From: Kitasatospora gansuensis
GTDB taxonomy: Bacteria > Actinomycetota > Actinomycetes > Streptomycetales > Streptomycetaceae
DNA: 64,000 nt
Reading direction: 5' to 3'
Assembly: GCF_014203705.1 (NCBI RefSeq)
Contig: NZ_JACHJR010000001.1
Location: 7,874,001 to 7,938,000 of the forward strand
Part shown: one piece after another, positions 46,782 through 54,592 of the stretch
Numbering within the stretch: the first letter of the stretch is position 1
Layout: every line of letters starts with the position of its first letter
Program-made: the position numbers and the translations under genes
The notes under the pieces: model-generated
The model's input: the letters and a program-made list of their open reading frames with translations, nothing else
The model's database searches: none
What the model was told of the DNA's origin: nothing

Positions 46782-48068
46782 TCATGGACGGTCGCCGACG
46801 ACCAGCGGGGCCAGATCGCGGCGGCTGGTCACCCCGAGCTTCTGGTAGGTGCGGCCCAGGGTGTTGTCGACGGTGCGGGCGGACAGCCCCAGCCGGTGCC
46901 CGATGGCGGGGCTGGTGAATCCGTTGGCGGCCAGCAGCGCCACGTCCCGCTCACGGCCGGTGAGTTCGGCCAGCGGGGCGGTGAGCTGCAACAGCGGGGT
47001 GGTCGCGTTTCGGCACGCGATGGCGCTGGGGGGCGTGGAAGTGTGTCGCAGCGCGGCCGCGACGGTGGCGGTCTCCGCGGCGAGCAGCTCCATCCCGAGT
47101 TCGGTGAACTCCGCCGTGGCGACGTCCAGGGCTCCGGGATCGGAGCGGGCCAACGCGGCCGCGGCGCCGGCCATGGCCGGTACGACCGGCCCCGGCACCA
47201 GGTCGGCCAGCGCGGCGAGGCGATGCCGTACGGCGTTGGGATTGCCGAGGCGGGCCACGTCGTAGCTGGCCGTGGCCTCGACGGCGTACTGGCCCAGGGC
47301 CATGGCGATGTCGGCCGCGGCGAGGGCCTGTCTGGCGGCGAGCGTGGTGTCCCCACCGGCCGCCGTGGTCCACGCCTGGCTCAGGGTCGACCACGGGAGG
47401 AACTGGCGACTCTCGGGTGCCCGGTCGGCGAGCTGCCGGGTGCCGGCCTGATCGCCGAACACGGCGAGCTCGGCCAGTCGCGGGGCCAGTCTGAGGCACG
47501 AGTTGCCGCCGCCGAACAGCAGCGAGGCGGTCTCCGCCTCGGCGATGGCGTTGGCCACGCTGGCGACCTGGCCGCGCAGGGCCAACCAGCTGCCGGCCAC
47601 CGCGATGTTTCCGGCGGCCACTTCGTCCCGGTACCCGTTCTCGGCTATCCGGCACGCGTGCCGCACCTGACCGGCCATCAGCAACGCGAAACAGTGCGCG
47701 TAGCCGATCTCGGCGAACCAGGGCTGGCCCGGGTCGGGCCGGTCAACGGCCGCCGACGCCTGGTCCGGCCAGCCGGCCGGTCGGGCCGCGACCACCACGG
47801 TGGTCACCGCCGGCCGGATCGCCCCGTCGGGCACCTGCCGGTCCCGTAACTCTCCCTGGCGTGCGGCCGGTGCCGCGTGGGTACAGCCGTCCAGCAGCAG
47901 TAGGCCGGCCCAGGGTGCCTCGGTCACCGGACCGCCGAATTCGGCCGGCCCCCGGTGCGGTATCGCCGCCGCGGTCACTGCCCAGTGGGTGCAGCGTGCT
48001 GTCGGGGCGGTACCTAATCGGTGTAAGGCCGATTCGTTCGTCGGCCTTTTCTCGGCAATTAACTGCAC
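46782..48068 (-). CDS. LuxR-family pathway regulator with early TTA codons
   Basis: A 428-residue protein with a C-terminal LuxR helix-turn-helix (LTGRERDVALLAANGFTSPA then HRLGLSARTVDNTLGRTYQK) and an Ala-rich helical, TPR-like remainder resembling the C-terminal half of LAL regulators; the AAA ATPase part of typical 900-residue LAL proteins is absent. Start taken as GTG 48066-48068 because AGAGGGGGG stands nine bases upstream. Codons 3, 15 and 18 are TTA, so translation should depend on the bldA tRNA. If the real start were a downstream GTG (codon 30), the TTAs would fall in the leader, but that GTG lacks a ribosome site. It probably activates the cluster. Confidence 0.88.
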   Translation of the reverse strand: MQLIAEKRPTNESALHRLGTAPTARCTHWAVTAAAIPHRGPAEFGGPVTEAPWAGLLLLDGCTHAAPAARQGELRDRQVPDGAIRPAVTTVVVAARPAGWPDQASAAVDRPDPGQPWFAEIGYAHCFALLMAGQVRHACRIAENGYRDEVAAGNIAVAGSWLALRGQVASVANAIAEAETASLLFGGGNSCLRLAPRLAELAVFGDQAGTRQLADRAPESRQFLPWSTLSQAWTTAAGGDTTLAARQALAAADIAMALGQYAVEATASYDVARLGNPNAVRHRLAALADLVPGPVVPAMAGAAAALARSDPGALDVATAEFTELGMELLAAETATVAAALRHTSTPPSAIACRNATTPLLQLTAPLAELTGRERDVALLAANGFTSPAIGHRLGLSARTVDNTLGRTYQKLGVTSRRDLAPLVVGDRP

Positions 48069-48078
48069 GACAATTAAC
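48056..48078. repeat. Direct repeat CAATTAAC flanking the LuxR start codon
   Basis: CAATTAAC occurs at 48056-48063 and 48071-48078, 15 bases apart, overlapping the ribosome site and start codon of the LuxR gene. AT-rich in context; may be a binding site for autoregulation or simply chance. Confidence 0.4.
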
Positions 48079-48116
48079 CCCCCTCTGCGTCGTAGAATGA
48101 GACCCTTCGTGCTGAG

Positions 48117-48141
48117 CCCACGGTCCGGTTCGGACCGTGGG
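48117..48141 (-). terminator. Hairpin between the NAD(P)-binding and LuxR genes
   Basis: Perfect 10-bp stem CCCACGGTCC/GGACCGTGGG with five-base loop, 53 bases after the stop of the NAD(P)-binding gene and about 50 bases before the LuxR start. It suggests that luxR has its own promoter. Confidence 0.65.
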
Positions 48142-48193
48142 TGAGTAAATTGACGTCACCAACTACAGGCAATGGTGATCCACGGGAAACGCC

Positions 48194-48865
48194 CTAGGCG
48201 TCGATCGCCTTTTCGATGGGGGTCCCGCCGCCGACCACCACGTAGATGCGGCCGGCGGTTTCGGGCCGGTCGATCAGCGCCACGAGCACGGCGGCGACGT
48301 CTTCCCTGGCGACCTGGTCGAACCTGGCGTGCCGGGGCGCGACCCTGTTCCCGACGGTGAGTTCGACGGTGCCGTCGCCGGCTCCGTCGGTGAGCACGCC
48401 GGGCCGCAGGACCGTCCAGTCGAGCTGGGTCCGGGCGAAGATGTGCTGTTCGGCGGCGTGCTTGGCCCGCAGGTAGACGGCGTACCCGTCACCGATGCCG
48501 CGCTCCTCGGCACAGCCCACGTTGATGGAGCTGACGTGCAAGAACCGTTGCACACCGGCCTGTTCGGCCGCGTCCATGACGAGCACGACGGCGGCCCGGT
48601 CCATCTTGTCCCGGCGTGCGGAGGTGGCGCTGTTGCCCGAGCCGGCCGAGAAGACGACGGCGTCCGCGCCGACCACGGCCGCGGCCACCTGATCGACCGT
48701 CGCGTGCTCGAGGTCGAGCACGACGGCCTCACCACCCGCCGCCCTGATGTCGTCGACGTGGCGGGGGTTGCGCACGATGCCCACGACGGAGTCGCCACGC
48801 TTGGCGAGTTGCCGGGTCAACCGCAGGGCGATCTTGCCGTGGCCGCCGGCGATGACAATCTTCAT
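48194..48865 (-). CDS. NAD(P)-binding oxidoreductase, atypical SDR (NmrA/YwnB-like)
   Basis: A 223-residue Rossmann protein starting KIVIAGGHGKIALRLTRQLA, with DAVVFSAGSG, VSSINVG and the YLRAKHAAEQ segment in which Tyr-x-x-x-Lys is altered to YLRAK. Members of this atypical extended SDR group (SDR_a5) act as reductases or as redox sensors. AAGGG precedes the ATG. Being inside the cluster it could reduce the beta-keto function formed by the KS protein, which has no KR domain, but nothing in the sequence proves this. Confidence 0.85.
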   Translation of the reverse strand: MKIVIAGGHGKIALRLTRQLAKRGDSVVGIVRNPRHVDDIRAAGGEAVVLDLEHATVDQVAAAVVGADAVVFSAGSGNSATSARRDKMDRAAVVLVMDAAEQAGVQRFLHVSSINVGCAEERGIGDGYAVYLRAKHAAEQHIFARTQLDWTVLRPGVLTDGAGDGTVELTVGNRVAPRHARFDQVAREDVAAVLVALIDRPETAGRIYVVVGGGTPIEKAIDA

Positions 48866-49040
48866 TCGATACCCTTTTCCCGAATTCGGTGCTGAGGGCG
48901 TGTAGCGCTGCCCCCGCCAAGCCTGCGCCGTGCCGAATGATCAGTGCCGGCAACTAGGCCCAGCCCGTTCATTGACGTACAAGTTCGGACAAGCAACTCA
49001 TGACATCGTCATGCTGGCCGCCATGGGCGACCTCAGGCGC

Positions 49041-49186
49041 GTCATCCGAATGTTTCACGAGTCAAGCATCGGTCGGACCAATTGGTCAATCGTGCCAGGA
49101 GCACTGTGGCGACCACAGGTTCGTCACCCGAATGTTTACGAGTCAAGCATCGGTCACACCTATCGGTCAATCGTGCCAGGAGCACT
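49041..49186. repeat. Tandem duplication, two copies of a 65-bp sequence 82 bp apart
   Basis: Copy 1 (49041-49105) and copy 2 (49123-49186) share long identical blocks, GAATGTTT, ACGAGTCAAGCATCGGTC and GGTCAATCGTGCCAGGAGCA, with about seven substitutions and one single-base gap. Copy 2 covers the last codons and stop of the ArsR-like gene, so copy 1 looks like a duplicate of that gene's 3' end. Copy 1 contains a perfect palindrome GACCAATTGGTC (49076-49087), whose counterpart in copy 2 has decayed. Confidence 0.85.
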
Positions 49187-49702
49187 CTCCCGGGGGTCCG
49201 GGTCGAGCGGGGGCCGTGCCGCGAGTGACCACAGGTAGCTCAGCGGCTCGCCGTCGGGCTCGTCGGTGTACTCGGCGATCAGGTCCTCGATCCGGCGGTG
49301 GAGCGACTCCACGGACTCGGGCCGCAGCCGCAGGACGCCGCGCTTGGCGCCACGGCCGGAGTCCTTGCCGGCGGCGATCAGTTCGGTGCGGTGGGCGCCG
49401 AGCACGGCCAGGTCGACCTGCTGGGCCAGGCCGGCGTCGTCGAGCGGGATGGTCAGGCCCCGGGTGCGTGCGGTGGCCCGATAGGGCCGCTGCAGTGCGC
49501 CGTGCTCACCGGTGTTGACGGGTTCGGCGACCAGGAAGTCCGTCTTCACCAGGGCGCGGACGTGACGCAGGGTGGTCGCCGGGGCGAGGTCGAGCTCGAC
49601 CGACAGCTCCTTGTTGGTGAACGCACGGTCCAGGCACAGCCGCAGGATGCGCCAGCGGATCGGGTGCCCGAGTGCTTTGAGATCTTCGATCGTCGCTTCC
49701 AC
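49160..49702 (-). CDS. ArsR-like winged-helix transcriptional regulator
   Basis: About 180 residues. The N-terminal winged helix is clear: IEDLKALGHPIRWRILRLCL, FTNKELSVEL and PATTLRHVRALVKTDFLV. The C-terminal half (from about residue 80) is helical and of unknown ligand class, without the Cys clusters of metal sensors. Start uncertain: GTG 49700-49702 is used, GTG 49730-49732 is possible. It is divergent from the M20 peptidase gene, with an inverted repeat in the shared promoter region, so it probably represses the peptidase/exporter arm. Confidence 0.82.
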   Translation of the reverse strand: MEATIEDLKALGHPIRWRILRLCLDRAFTNKELSVELDLAPATTLRHVRALVKTDFLVAEPVNTGEHGALQRPYRATARTRGLTIPLDDAGLAQQVDLAVLGAHRTELIAAGKDSGRGAKRGVLRLRPESVESLHRRIEDLIAEYTDEPDGEPLSYLWSLAARPPLDPDPRESAPGTIDR

Positions 49703-49749
49703 AACCGTGACTGTACCTTGCCAAGTCGTCACCGGTTTGGTTGAATACC

Positions 49750-49774
49750 ATCGATTTCATATTGTGCAATCGAT
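49750..49774. promoter_or_regulatory. Inverted repeat in the ArsR-like/M20 divergent promoter
   Basis: ATCGATT (49750-49756) and AATCGAT (49768-49774) form perfect 7-bp arms around an 11-base AT-rich spacer, located just upstream of the M20 start and downstream of the regulator's start on the other strand. It is a plausible operator for the adjacent winged-helix regulator. Confidence 0.5.
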
Positions 49775-49784
49775 TGGGGGGCCT

Positions 49785-51110
49785 GTGATCGAGCAGCTCA
49801 GGGGCTGGGTTGGCGCCCATGACCTGGACCGCGAGCTGGCGGACTGGGTCTCCCGGCCGAGCGTGAGCCGGACCGGCGAGGGCATGGTCGAGGCCGCAGC
49901 CCACGGTCTTCGGCTGTTACGTGCCTCGGGTCTGGAGGCGCGCGAAGTCGAGACCGGTGGCTGGCCCGCGCTGGTGGGGACGGCGGACGGGCCCGGGCTG
50001 CACGTGCTGATCTACGGTCACTACGACGTGCAGCCGGCCGGGCCGCTCGAGCTGTGGACCACGCCACCGTTCGTACCGTCGATCCGTGACGGCCGGATGT
50101 ACGGGCGTGGTACGGGCGACAACAAGGGGCAACATCTCGCGCAACTGCTCGGGTTACGTGCCCTGCGGGACCTGACCGGCGGATTTCCCTGCCGGGTCAC
50201 GGTGTTGCTCGACGGCGAGGAAGAGATCGGCAGCCCCAACCTGGCGGTGGCGTTACGCCAGGTCGGTCAGCCCGATCTGGTGATCTGGAGCGACGGGCCG
50301 GTGCACGACTCGGGCCGGGCGACCGTGGTCCTCGGGGTACGCGGAATCCTGATGTTCGAACTGCGTGCGCGCGGCGCGAACCGGCCGCTGCACTCGGGGA
50401 ACTGGGGCGGAGTCGCACCGAATCCGGCGTGGACGCTGGTCCAGCTGCTGGCCACCATGCGGTCGGCGGACGGCACCGTGACCGTGCCCGGATTCGCCGA
50501 CGACGTCCCGCCGTTGACCGATGGTCAGCGGGCCGCGCTGGCGGATCTTCCGGTGGACGTGGCCGGGACGCTCGAAGCGATCGGGGCGGCCGGCCTGGAG
50601 CCGCCGATCGGGCTGGGATTCCACGAACGCCTGGCCCTGCCCACGCTGACCGTGAACTCGTTGAGCTGCGAGGACTCCGGCGACCACCGCGCGGTGATCC
50701 CCGACGTCGCCATCGCCAGATGCGAGGCGCGGCTGGTCGACGGTCAGACGCCGGACCAGGTCGCGGACGCCATCCGGCGGCACGTCGCGAAGTACGCGCC
50801 CGAGGTCGAGTTCGTGCCCGGCGCGGCGATGTCACCGTCCGTGACGTTACCCGAGACCCCTTATACGGCCACGATTTTCCGGGCGGTGGAGGAAGTACTC
50901 GGCCACCGGCCGCTGCTGGTTCCCTCGCTGGGCGGAAGCCTGCCGATCGCCGCGCTCAGCGAGGTGTTCTCCTGCCCCTGTTACGGCGTGCCGCTGGCGA
51001 ACGTCGACGAGGCCAACCACGCGGCCGACGAGAACCTCGACCTCGACCTGTTCCGCCGTGGAGTCGTCGCCGCGGCGACGATCCAGCTCGCACTGGCGGC
51101 GCTCTCATGA
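49785..51110 (+). CDS. M20-family metallopeptidase (dipeptidase-like), bldA-dependent
   Basis: About 441 residues with the dinuclear zinc site of M20 enzymes: LIYGHYDVQP (His and first catalytic Asp), YGRGTGDNKGQ, DGEEEIGSPN (Glu general base and ligand) and later ligands in SDGP and in the C-terminal LANVDEANHAADEN. A central dimerisation domain is present. Such enzymes cleave dipeptides, amides or acyl groups from amino acids. Four TTA codons (49917, 50154, 50253, 50847; codons 45, 124, 157, 355) predict strong dependence on bldA. GTG 49785 follows GGGGGG. Overlaps the S9 peptidase gene (ATGA). In the cluster it may remove a protecting residue from the product or degrade it for self-protection. 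Confidence 0.9.
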   Translation: MIEQLRGWVGAHDLDRELADWVSRPSVSRTGEGMVEAAAHGLRLLRASGLEAREVETGGWPALVGTADGPGLHVLIYGHYDVQPAGPLELWTTPPFVPSIRDGRMYGRGTGDNKGQHLAQLLGLRALRDLTGGFPCRVTVLLDGEEEIGSPNLAVALRQVGQPDLVIWSDGPVHDSGRATVVLGVRGILMFELRARGANRPLHSGNWGGVAPNPAWTLVQLLATMRSADGTVTVPGFADDVPPLTDGQRAALADLPVDVAGTLEAIGAAGLEPPIGLGFHERLALPTLTVNSLSCEDSGDHRAVIPDVAIARCEARLVDGQTPDQVADAIRRHVAKYAPEVEFVPGAAMSPSVTLPETPYTATIFRAVEEVLGHRPLLVPSLGGSLPIAALSEVFSCPCYGVPLANVDEANHAADENLDLDLFRRGVVAAATIQLALAALS

Positions 51111-52846
51111 CCGTTTGGGGCGCCTGGCCCGCGAAGGAGGGCTTCGCGTACGTCAGCGACGAGTCCGGCCGGCCGCAGCCCTGGTTCCAGACCTGGGCGG
51201 GGGAGCGCCGGATGTTCCCGGTCGACGGCGCGGTCACCCGGCTGGCGTGGCGGCCCGACGAGAGCCGCCTCCTGGTGGTGGTGGACGTGACCGGCGTCCA
51301 GGACTACCGGCTGGCCGAACTCGACCCGGTCACCGGCGAGTTGGAGTGGTTGGCGGCGGAGCCCGGGGTCAGGCGCGAGATCGGCGTGCCGTACTCGAGC
51401 GCGAGCCAGCCGTACAGCCCGGACGGCCGCCTGCTCGCGTACGCGACCAGCGCGCGCGACGTCACCTGCCTCGACGTCTACGTGCGGGACCTGACGACCG
51501 GCGCGTCCAGGATGGTCCTGCAGGGCGACGACCGGTACCTGCCGATATGTTTCTCACCGGACTCCAGGTACCTGCTCGTGCTGAAGTTCCATCAGAACAC
51601 CGACCAGGACCTGTTCGCCTGTGATCTCTCCACCGGCCGGACGCTGCACCTCACCCCGCACGAGGGCCCGGCGAAGTACCAGCCGGGCGGGTGGACCGAG
51701 GACGGGATCTACCTGTGCACCACCGAGGGCCGTGACTTCCTCGGTGTCGCCCTGCTCGTCCCCGGCCGGCCGTTGCAGTGGATCGCCACGCCGGACACCG
51801 ACGTGGAGAACGTGATGGTGGGTCCGCAGGTCGTCTGGGCCGTGCCCGAGGACCAGCGCACGCTGCTGTGCACGTCGGAGACCACGGTCGAACTGCCCGG
51901 ATTCGCCTCCCAGCCGTTCGGCTACGACGGCTTCGTGCCGCGGTTCGCCGGGGACCGGCTGCTGGCCCAGGTCGGCGCCGGCGACCGGGCGGTCGAGTTC
52001 TTCCTGGTGGACCCGGTATCCGGCGACTTAGAGCAACTCACCGACTTCAGCGCCGAGTTGCCGGACGACCTGGTCGCGCCGGAAACGGTCTGGTTCACCG
52101 GTGCGGACGGGCTGGAGATATCCGGCCTGCTGTACCGCCCGCGTTCCACGGCCGGTTCGGTCCCCGCGGTGCTGACCATCCACGGTGGTCCGGAGTGGGC
52201 CGCGCTGCCGGTCCACGACCCGGTGATCCAGCGGATGGTGCGAGCCGGAATGGCCGTGCTGGCACCGAACGTGCGCGGGTCGACCGGGCGAGGGCTGGCC
52301 TACCAGCGGCTGATCTACCGCGACTGGGGACGCGGTGACCTGGCCGACTTCGAAGCCGCCGCACGGTTCCTGCGCAGCCTGGACTGGGTGGACGGCGACC
52401 GGCTCGGTGTCCACGGGATGTCCTACGGCGGGTTCGCGGCGCTCAGTTGCCTGACGAGGCTGCCGGACCACTGGCGGGCCGGGGTCGCGATCTGCGGGCC
52501 GGTGGACCTCGAAGCGGACGTCCGGGCCCTGCCGCCGACCTGGAGCCGACGGGTCGTGGAGTGGATCGGCGACGTGGACAACCCGGCGGACCTGGCGCGG
52601 CTGAGGGCGGCGAGTCCGCTGACCCACGCGGCGGACATCCAGGCGCCGCTGCTGCTGGCCCATGCGGAAGGTGACGCCACGGTGGTCATCGGCGGCACCG
52701 AGCAGCTGTACCGGACGCTGACCGAACTGGGCAAGACCGTGCGGTTCATCCGCCTCTCCCGCGGTCATCTTCCGGACGACCGGGACGAGCGGGACGAGCT
52801 CGACGCCGCCGTCGTGCAGTGGTTCTGCGACTACCTCAAGCCGTGA
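51107..52846 (+). CDS. S9-family serine peptidase (acylaminoacyl/dipeptidyl peptidase-like)
   Basis: A 579-residue two-domain peptidase. The N-terminal half is a beta-propeller (repeated DGRLLAYATSARD, SPDSRYLLVLKF type blades); the C-terminal alpha/beta hydrolase has the nucleophile in GVHGMSYGGF, Asp in LAHAEGDATVV and His in LSRGHLPDD. There is no signal peptide, so it acts in the cytoplasm. One TTA codon (52028-52030, codon 308). It is translationally coupled to the M20 gene. S9 enzymes of this kind release N-acyl amino acids or dipeptides; in this position, maturation or inactivation of the peptide product is plausible. Confidence 0.9.
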   Translation: MTVWGAWPAKEGFAYVSDESGRPQPWFQTWAGERRMFPVDGAVTRLAWRPDESRLLVVVDVTGVQDYRLAELDPVTGELEWLAAEPGVRREIGVPYSSASQPYSPDGRLLAYATSARDVTCLDVYVRDLTTGASRMVLQGDDRYLPICFSPDSRYLLVLKFHQNTDQDLFACDLSTGRTLHLTPHEGPAKYQPGGWTEDGIYLCTTEGRDFLGVALLVPGRPLQWIATPDTDVENVMVGPQVVWAVPEDQRTLLCTSETTVELPGFASQPFGYDGFVPRFAGDRLLAQVGAGDRAVEFFLVDPVSGDLEQLTDFSAELPDDLVAPETVWFTGADGLEISGLLYRPRSTAGSVPAVLTIHGGPEWAALPVHDPVIQRMVRAGMAVLAPNVRGSTGRGLAYQRLIYRDWGRGDLADFEAAARFLRSLDWVDGDRLGVHGMSYGGFAALSCLTRLPDHWRAGVAICGPVDLEADVRALPPTWSRRVVEWIGDVDNPADLARLRAASPLTHAADIQAPLLLAHAEGDATVVIGGTEQLYRTLTELGKTVRFIRLSRGHLPDDRDERDELDAAVVQWFCDYLKP

Positions 52847-52892
52847 GCGGCTCCCGGCTTGTTTCCCGATTCCCCTTACCGAAGGCATCCCT

Positions 52893-52931
52893 ATGAGACC
52901 CGACCCAAGCGTCGAACCCCTGCGTTACTGA
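52893..52931 (+). CDS. 12-residue leader peptide upstream of the exporter gene
   Basis: ATG AGA start to TGA encodes MRPDPSVEPLRY, preceded by GAAGG at 52881-52885 with seven-base spacing, a good ribosome site. It lies in the 123-base gap between the S9 stop and the MFS start and ends 38 bases before the latter. Such short translated leaders upstream of exporters can mediate ribosome-stalling attenuation. The coding claim rests only on ribosome site, start and stop. Confidence 0.45.
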   Translation: MRPDPSVEPLRY

Positions 52932-52969
52932 CAAGTACTCGAAAAACCCGGAAGGGACAGGCACAGATA

Positions 52970-54448
52970 ATGCCTTCTGCAGTCGCCGGCGCGGAAGCGC
53001 CACCCCGCCGACGCCTCGGCTTGATCCTGGCACTGCTGGCTTTCGCCCAGTGCATCTACGCAGTTGACTACAGCATCGTTTTCGTCGCATTGCCCGAGAT
53101 CCGTACCGGTCTCGGCTTCTCCGCCCAGACCCTCCAGTGGGTCGTCAGCGGCTATGCCGTCGCGTTCGGCGGCTTCCTGCTGCTCGGCGGCCGTGCGGCC
53201 GACCTGTTCGGACGCCGCCGGATGTTCACCTTTGGCCTGTTCCTGTACGCGGTCTCCTCGCTTGCCGGAGCGCTCGCGGGTGACCCGACGACCTTGATCA
53301 TCGCGCGTGCGGTGCAGGGTATCGGTGGCGCCTTCCTCGCCCCCGCAACGCTTTCACTGGTCACCACGACCTTCGCCGAAGGCCCTGAGCGCAACCGTGC
53401 GCTGGCGATCTGGGGCGGTGCCGGCGGTAGCGGCATGATCCTCGGCTCGCTGCTCGGTGGCGTGCTGACGGGTGCGTTCGGCTGGGCGTCGATCTTCTTC
53501 GCCAACGTCCCGCTCGCCGGTGGCGCCATGCTGCTCGCGTTCGCCGTCATCCCGAAGGACACCGAACTGGGGGCCTCCGGGCGCAAGTTCGACCTGCCCG
53601 GCGCGCTGACTGCGACCGTGGGTTCGACGCTGCTGGTGTTCACCCTGGTCCAGGCCCCGGTGTCGGGTTGGACTTCGCCGACGATCCTGATCACCGCGGC
53701 CATCGCGGTGGCCACGCTCGCCGCGTTCCTCACCATCGAGGGCCGCGGCCGTGACCCGCTGCTGCCGCTCCGGCTGTTCCGCAACCGCAACCTGAGCACC
53801 GGTACCGTCGTCACCTTCGTCTTCATGGGGACGTTCGGCGCGCTGCCGTACTTCTTCACCGTCTACTTCCAGACCGTGCACGGCTACTCCGCGACGAAGA
53901 GCGGTCTCGCCTTCCTGCTGCCGTGTGTCGGGGTGCTCATCGGCAACCTGTCCGGCGGGAAGCTGGCCACCCGCTTCGGGGTGCGTGCCACGTTGATCGG
54001 CGCGCTCCTGATGGGTCTCGTCGGTACCATCGCCTTCGCCTTCTCCGTCTCGGAGAGCGGTTCGTACCTGCAGCTGGTGCCGGGCGTGCTCATCCTCAGC
54101 CTCGGTCAGGGCACCATCTTCACCGCGATGTACGCGGCGGCGACCACCGGGGTCGCGGCCGAGGACCAGGGCATCGCCTCGGGTGTCGCGGCGACCGGCC
54201 AGCAGGTCGGTGCCGCGGTCGGCCTCGCCGTCCTGGTGGCGGTCGCCAACTCCGGTCACGAAGGACTGACCGGTGAGGCGTTGCGCGTCGCCACCGCCGA
54301 TGGTGTGCGCTCCGCGATGTGGGCCACCGTGGCCGGCATCGTGCTGATCGTGCTGGTGGTGCTGAACTTCAGGCGGAGCGCAGCCGTTCCGGTTGTCGAG
54401 GCGTCGGAGGAGTCCGAGGAGCAGGACGGCGTGAAGTCTGCTGTCTGA
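52970..54448 (+). CDS. MFS exporter, DHA2/EmrB-like (probable product export and resistance)
   Basis: A 492-residue protein with 14 hydrophobic segments. Motif A is RAADLFGRRRMF between TM2 and TM3, TM4 has IIARAVQGIGGAFLAPATLS, and TM5 carries the antiporter motif GGAGGSGMILGSLLGGVL. The C-terminal tail is acidic (EASEESEEQDG). It would pump a small molecule out using the proton gradient. A short leader peptide precedes it; a perfect 16-bp terminator hairpin follows. Within the cluster it is the only transporter, so it is the likely self-resistance exporter. The start ATG 52970 lacks an ideal ribosome site (AGG nine bases upstream). Confidence 0.92.
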   Translation: MPSAVAGAEAPPRRRLGLILALLAFAQCIYAVDYSIVFVALPEIRTGLGFSAQTLQWVVSGYAVAFGGFLLLGGRAADLFGRRRMFTFGLFLYAVSSLAGALAGDPTTLIIARAVQGIGGAFLAPATLSLVTTTFAEGPERNRALAIWGGAGGSGMILGSLLGGVLTGAFGWASIFFANVPLAGGAMLLAFAVIPKDTELGASGRKFDLPGALTATVGSTLLVFTLVQAPVSGWTSPTILITAAIAVATLAAFLTIEGRGRDPLLPLRLFRNRNLSTGTVVTFVFMGTFGALPYFFTVYFQTVHGYSATKSGLAFLLPCVGVLIGNLSGGKLATRFGVRATLIGALLMGLVGTIAFAFSVSESGSYLQLVPGVLILSLGQGTIFTAMYAAATTGVAAEDQGIASGVAATGQQVGAAVGLAVLVAVANSGHEGLTGEALRVATADGVRSAMWATVAGIVLIVLVVLNFRRSAAVPVVEASEESEEQDGVKSAV

Positions 54449-54467
54449 GCTTCTGATCTGAATGAAT

Positions 54468-54517
54468 AAAAGGTGATTCCACCTCGTGTTCAGCGCGCGC
54501 GGGTGGAATCACCTTTT
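54468..54517 (+). terminator. Terminator after the exporter gene
   Basis: Perfect 16-bp stem AAAAGGTGATTCCACC (54468-54483) with GGTGGAATCACCTTTT (54502-54517), 18-base loop, A and T runs at the ends so it could work in both directions. Begins 19 bases after the stop codon. Confidence 0.9.
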
Positions 54518-54592
54518 GTTCATGTGGAGTCGATTGCACCGCTGTCACGCACACACCCGCAGGTCCCCGACACAGAAGGAGGCGCAATCCCA

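Noticed and set aside
49040-49190. CRISPR-like array from the repeated sequence
   Set aside because: Only two copies, repeats longer than the spacer, and one copy inside a gene; a simple tandem duplication explains it.
53884-54276. Additional small genes within the exporter gene
   Set aside because: Other-frame products are Arg-rich without domains; the exporter frame is continuous through all membrane segments.
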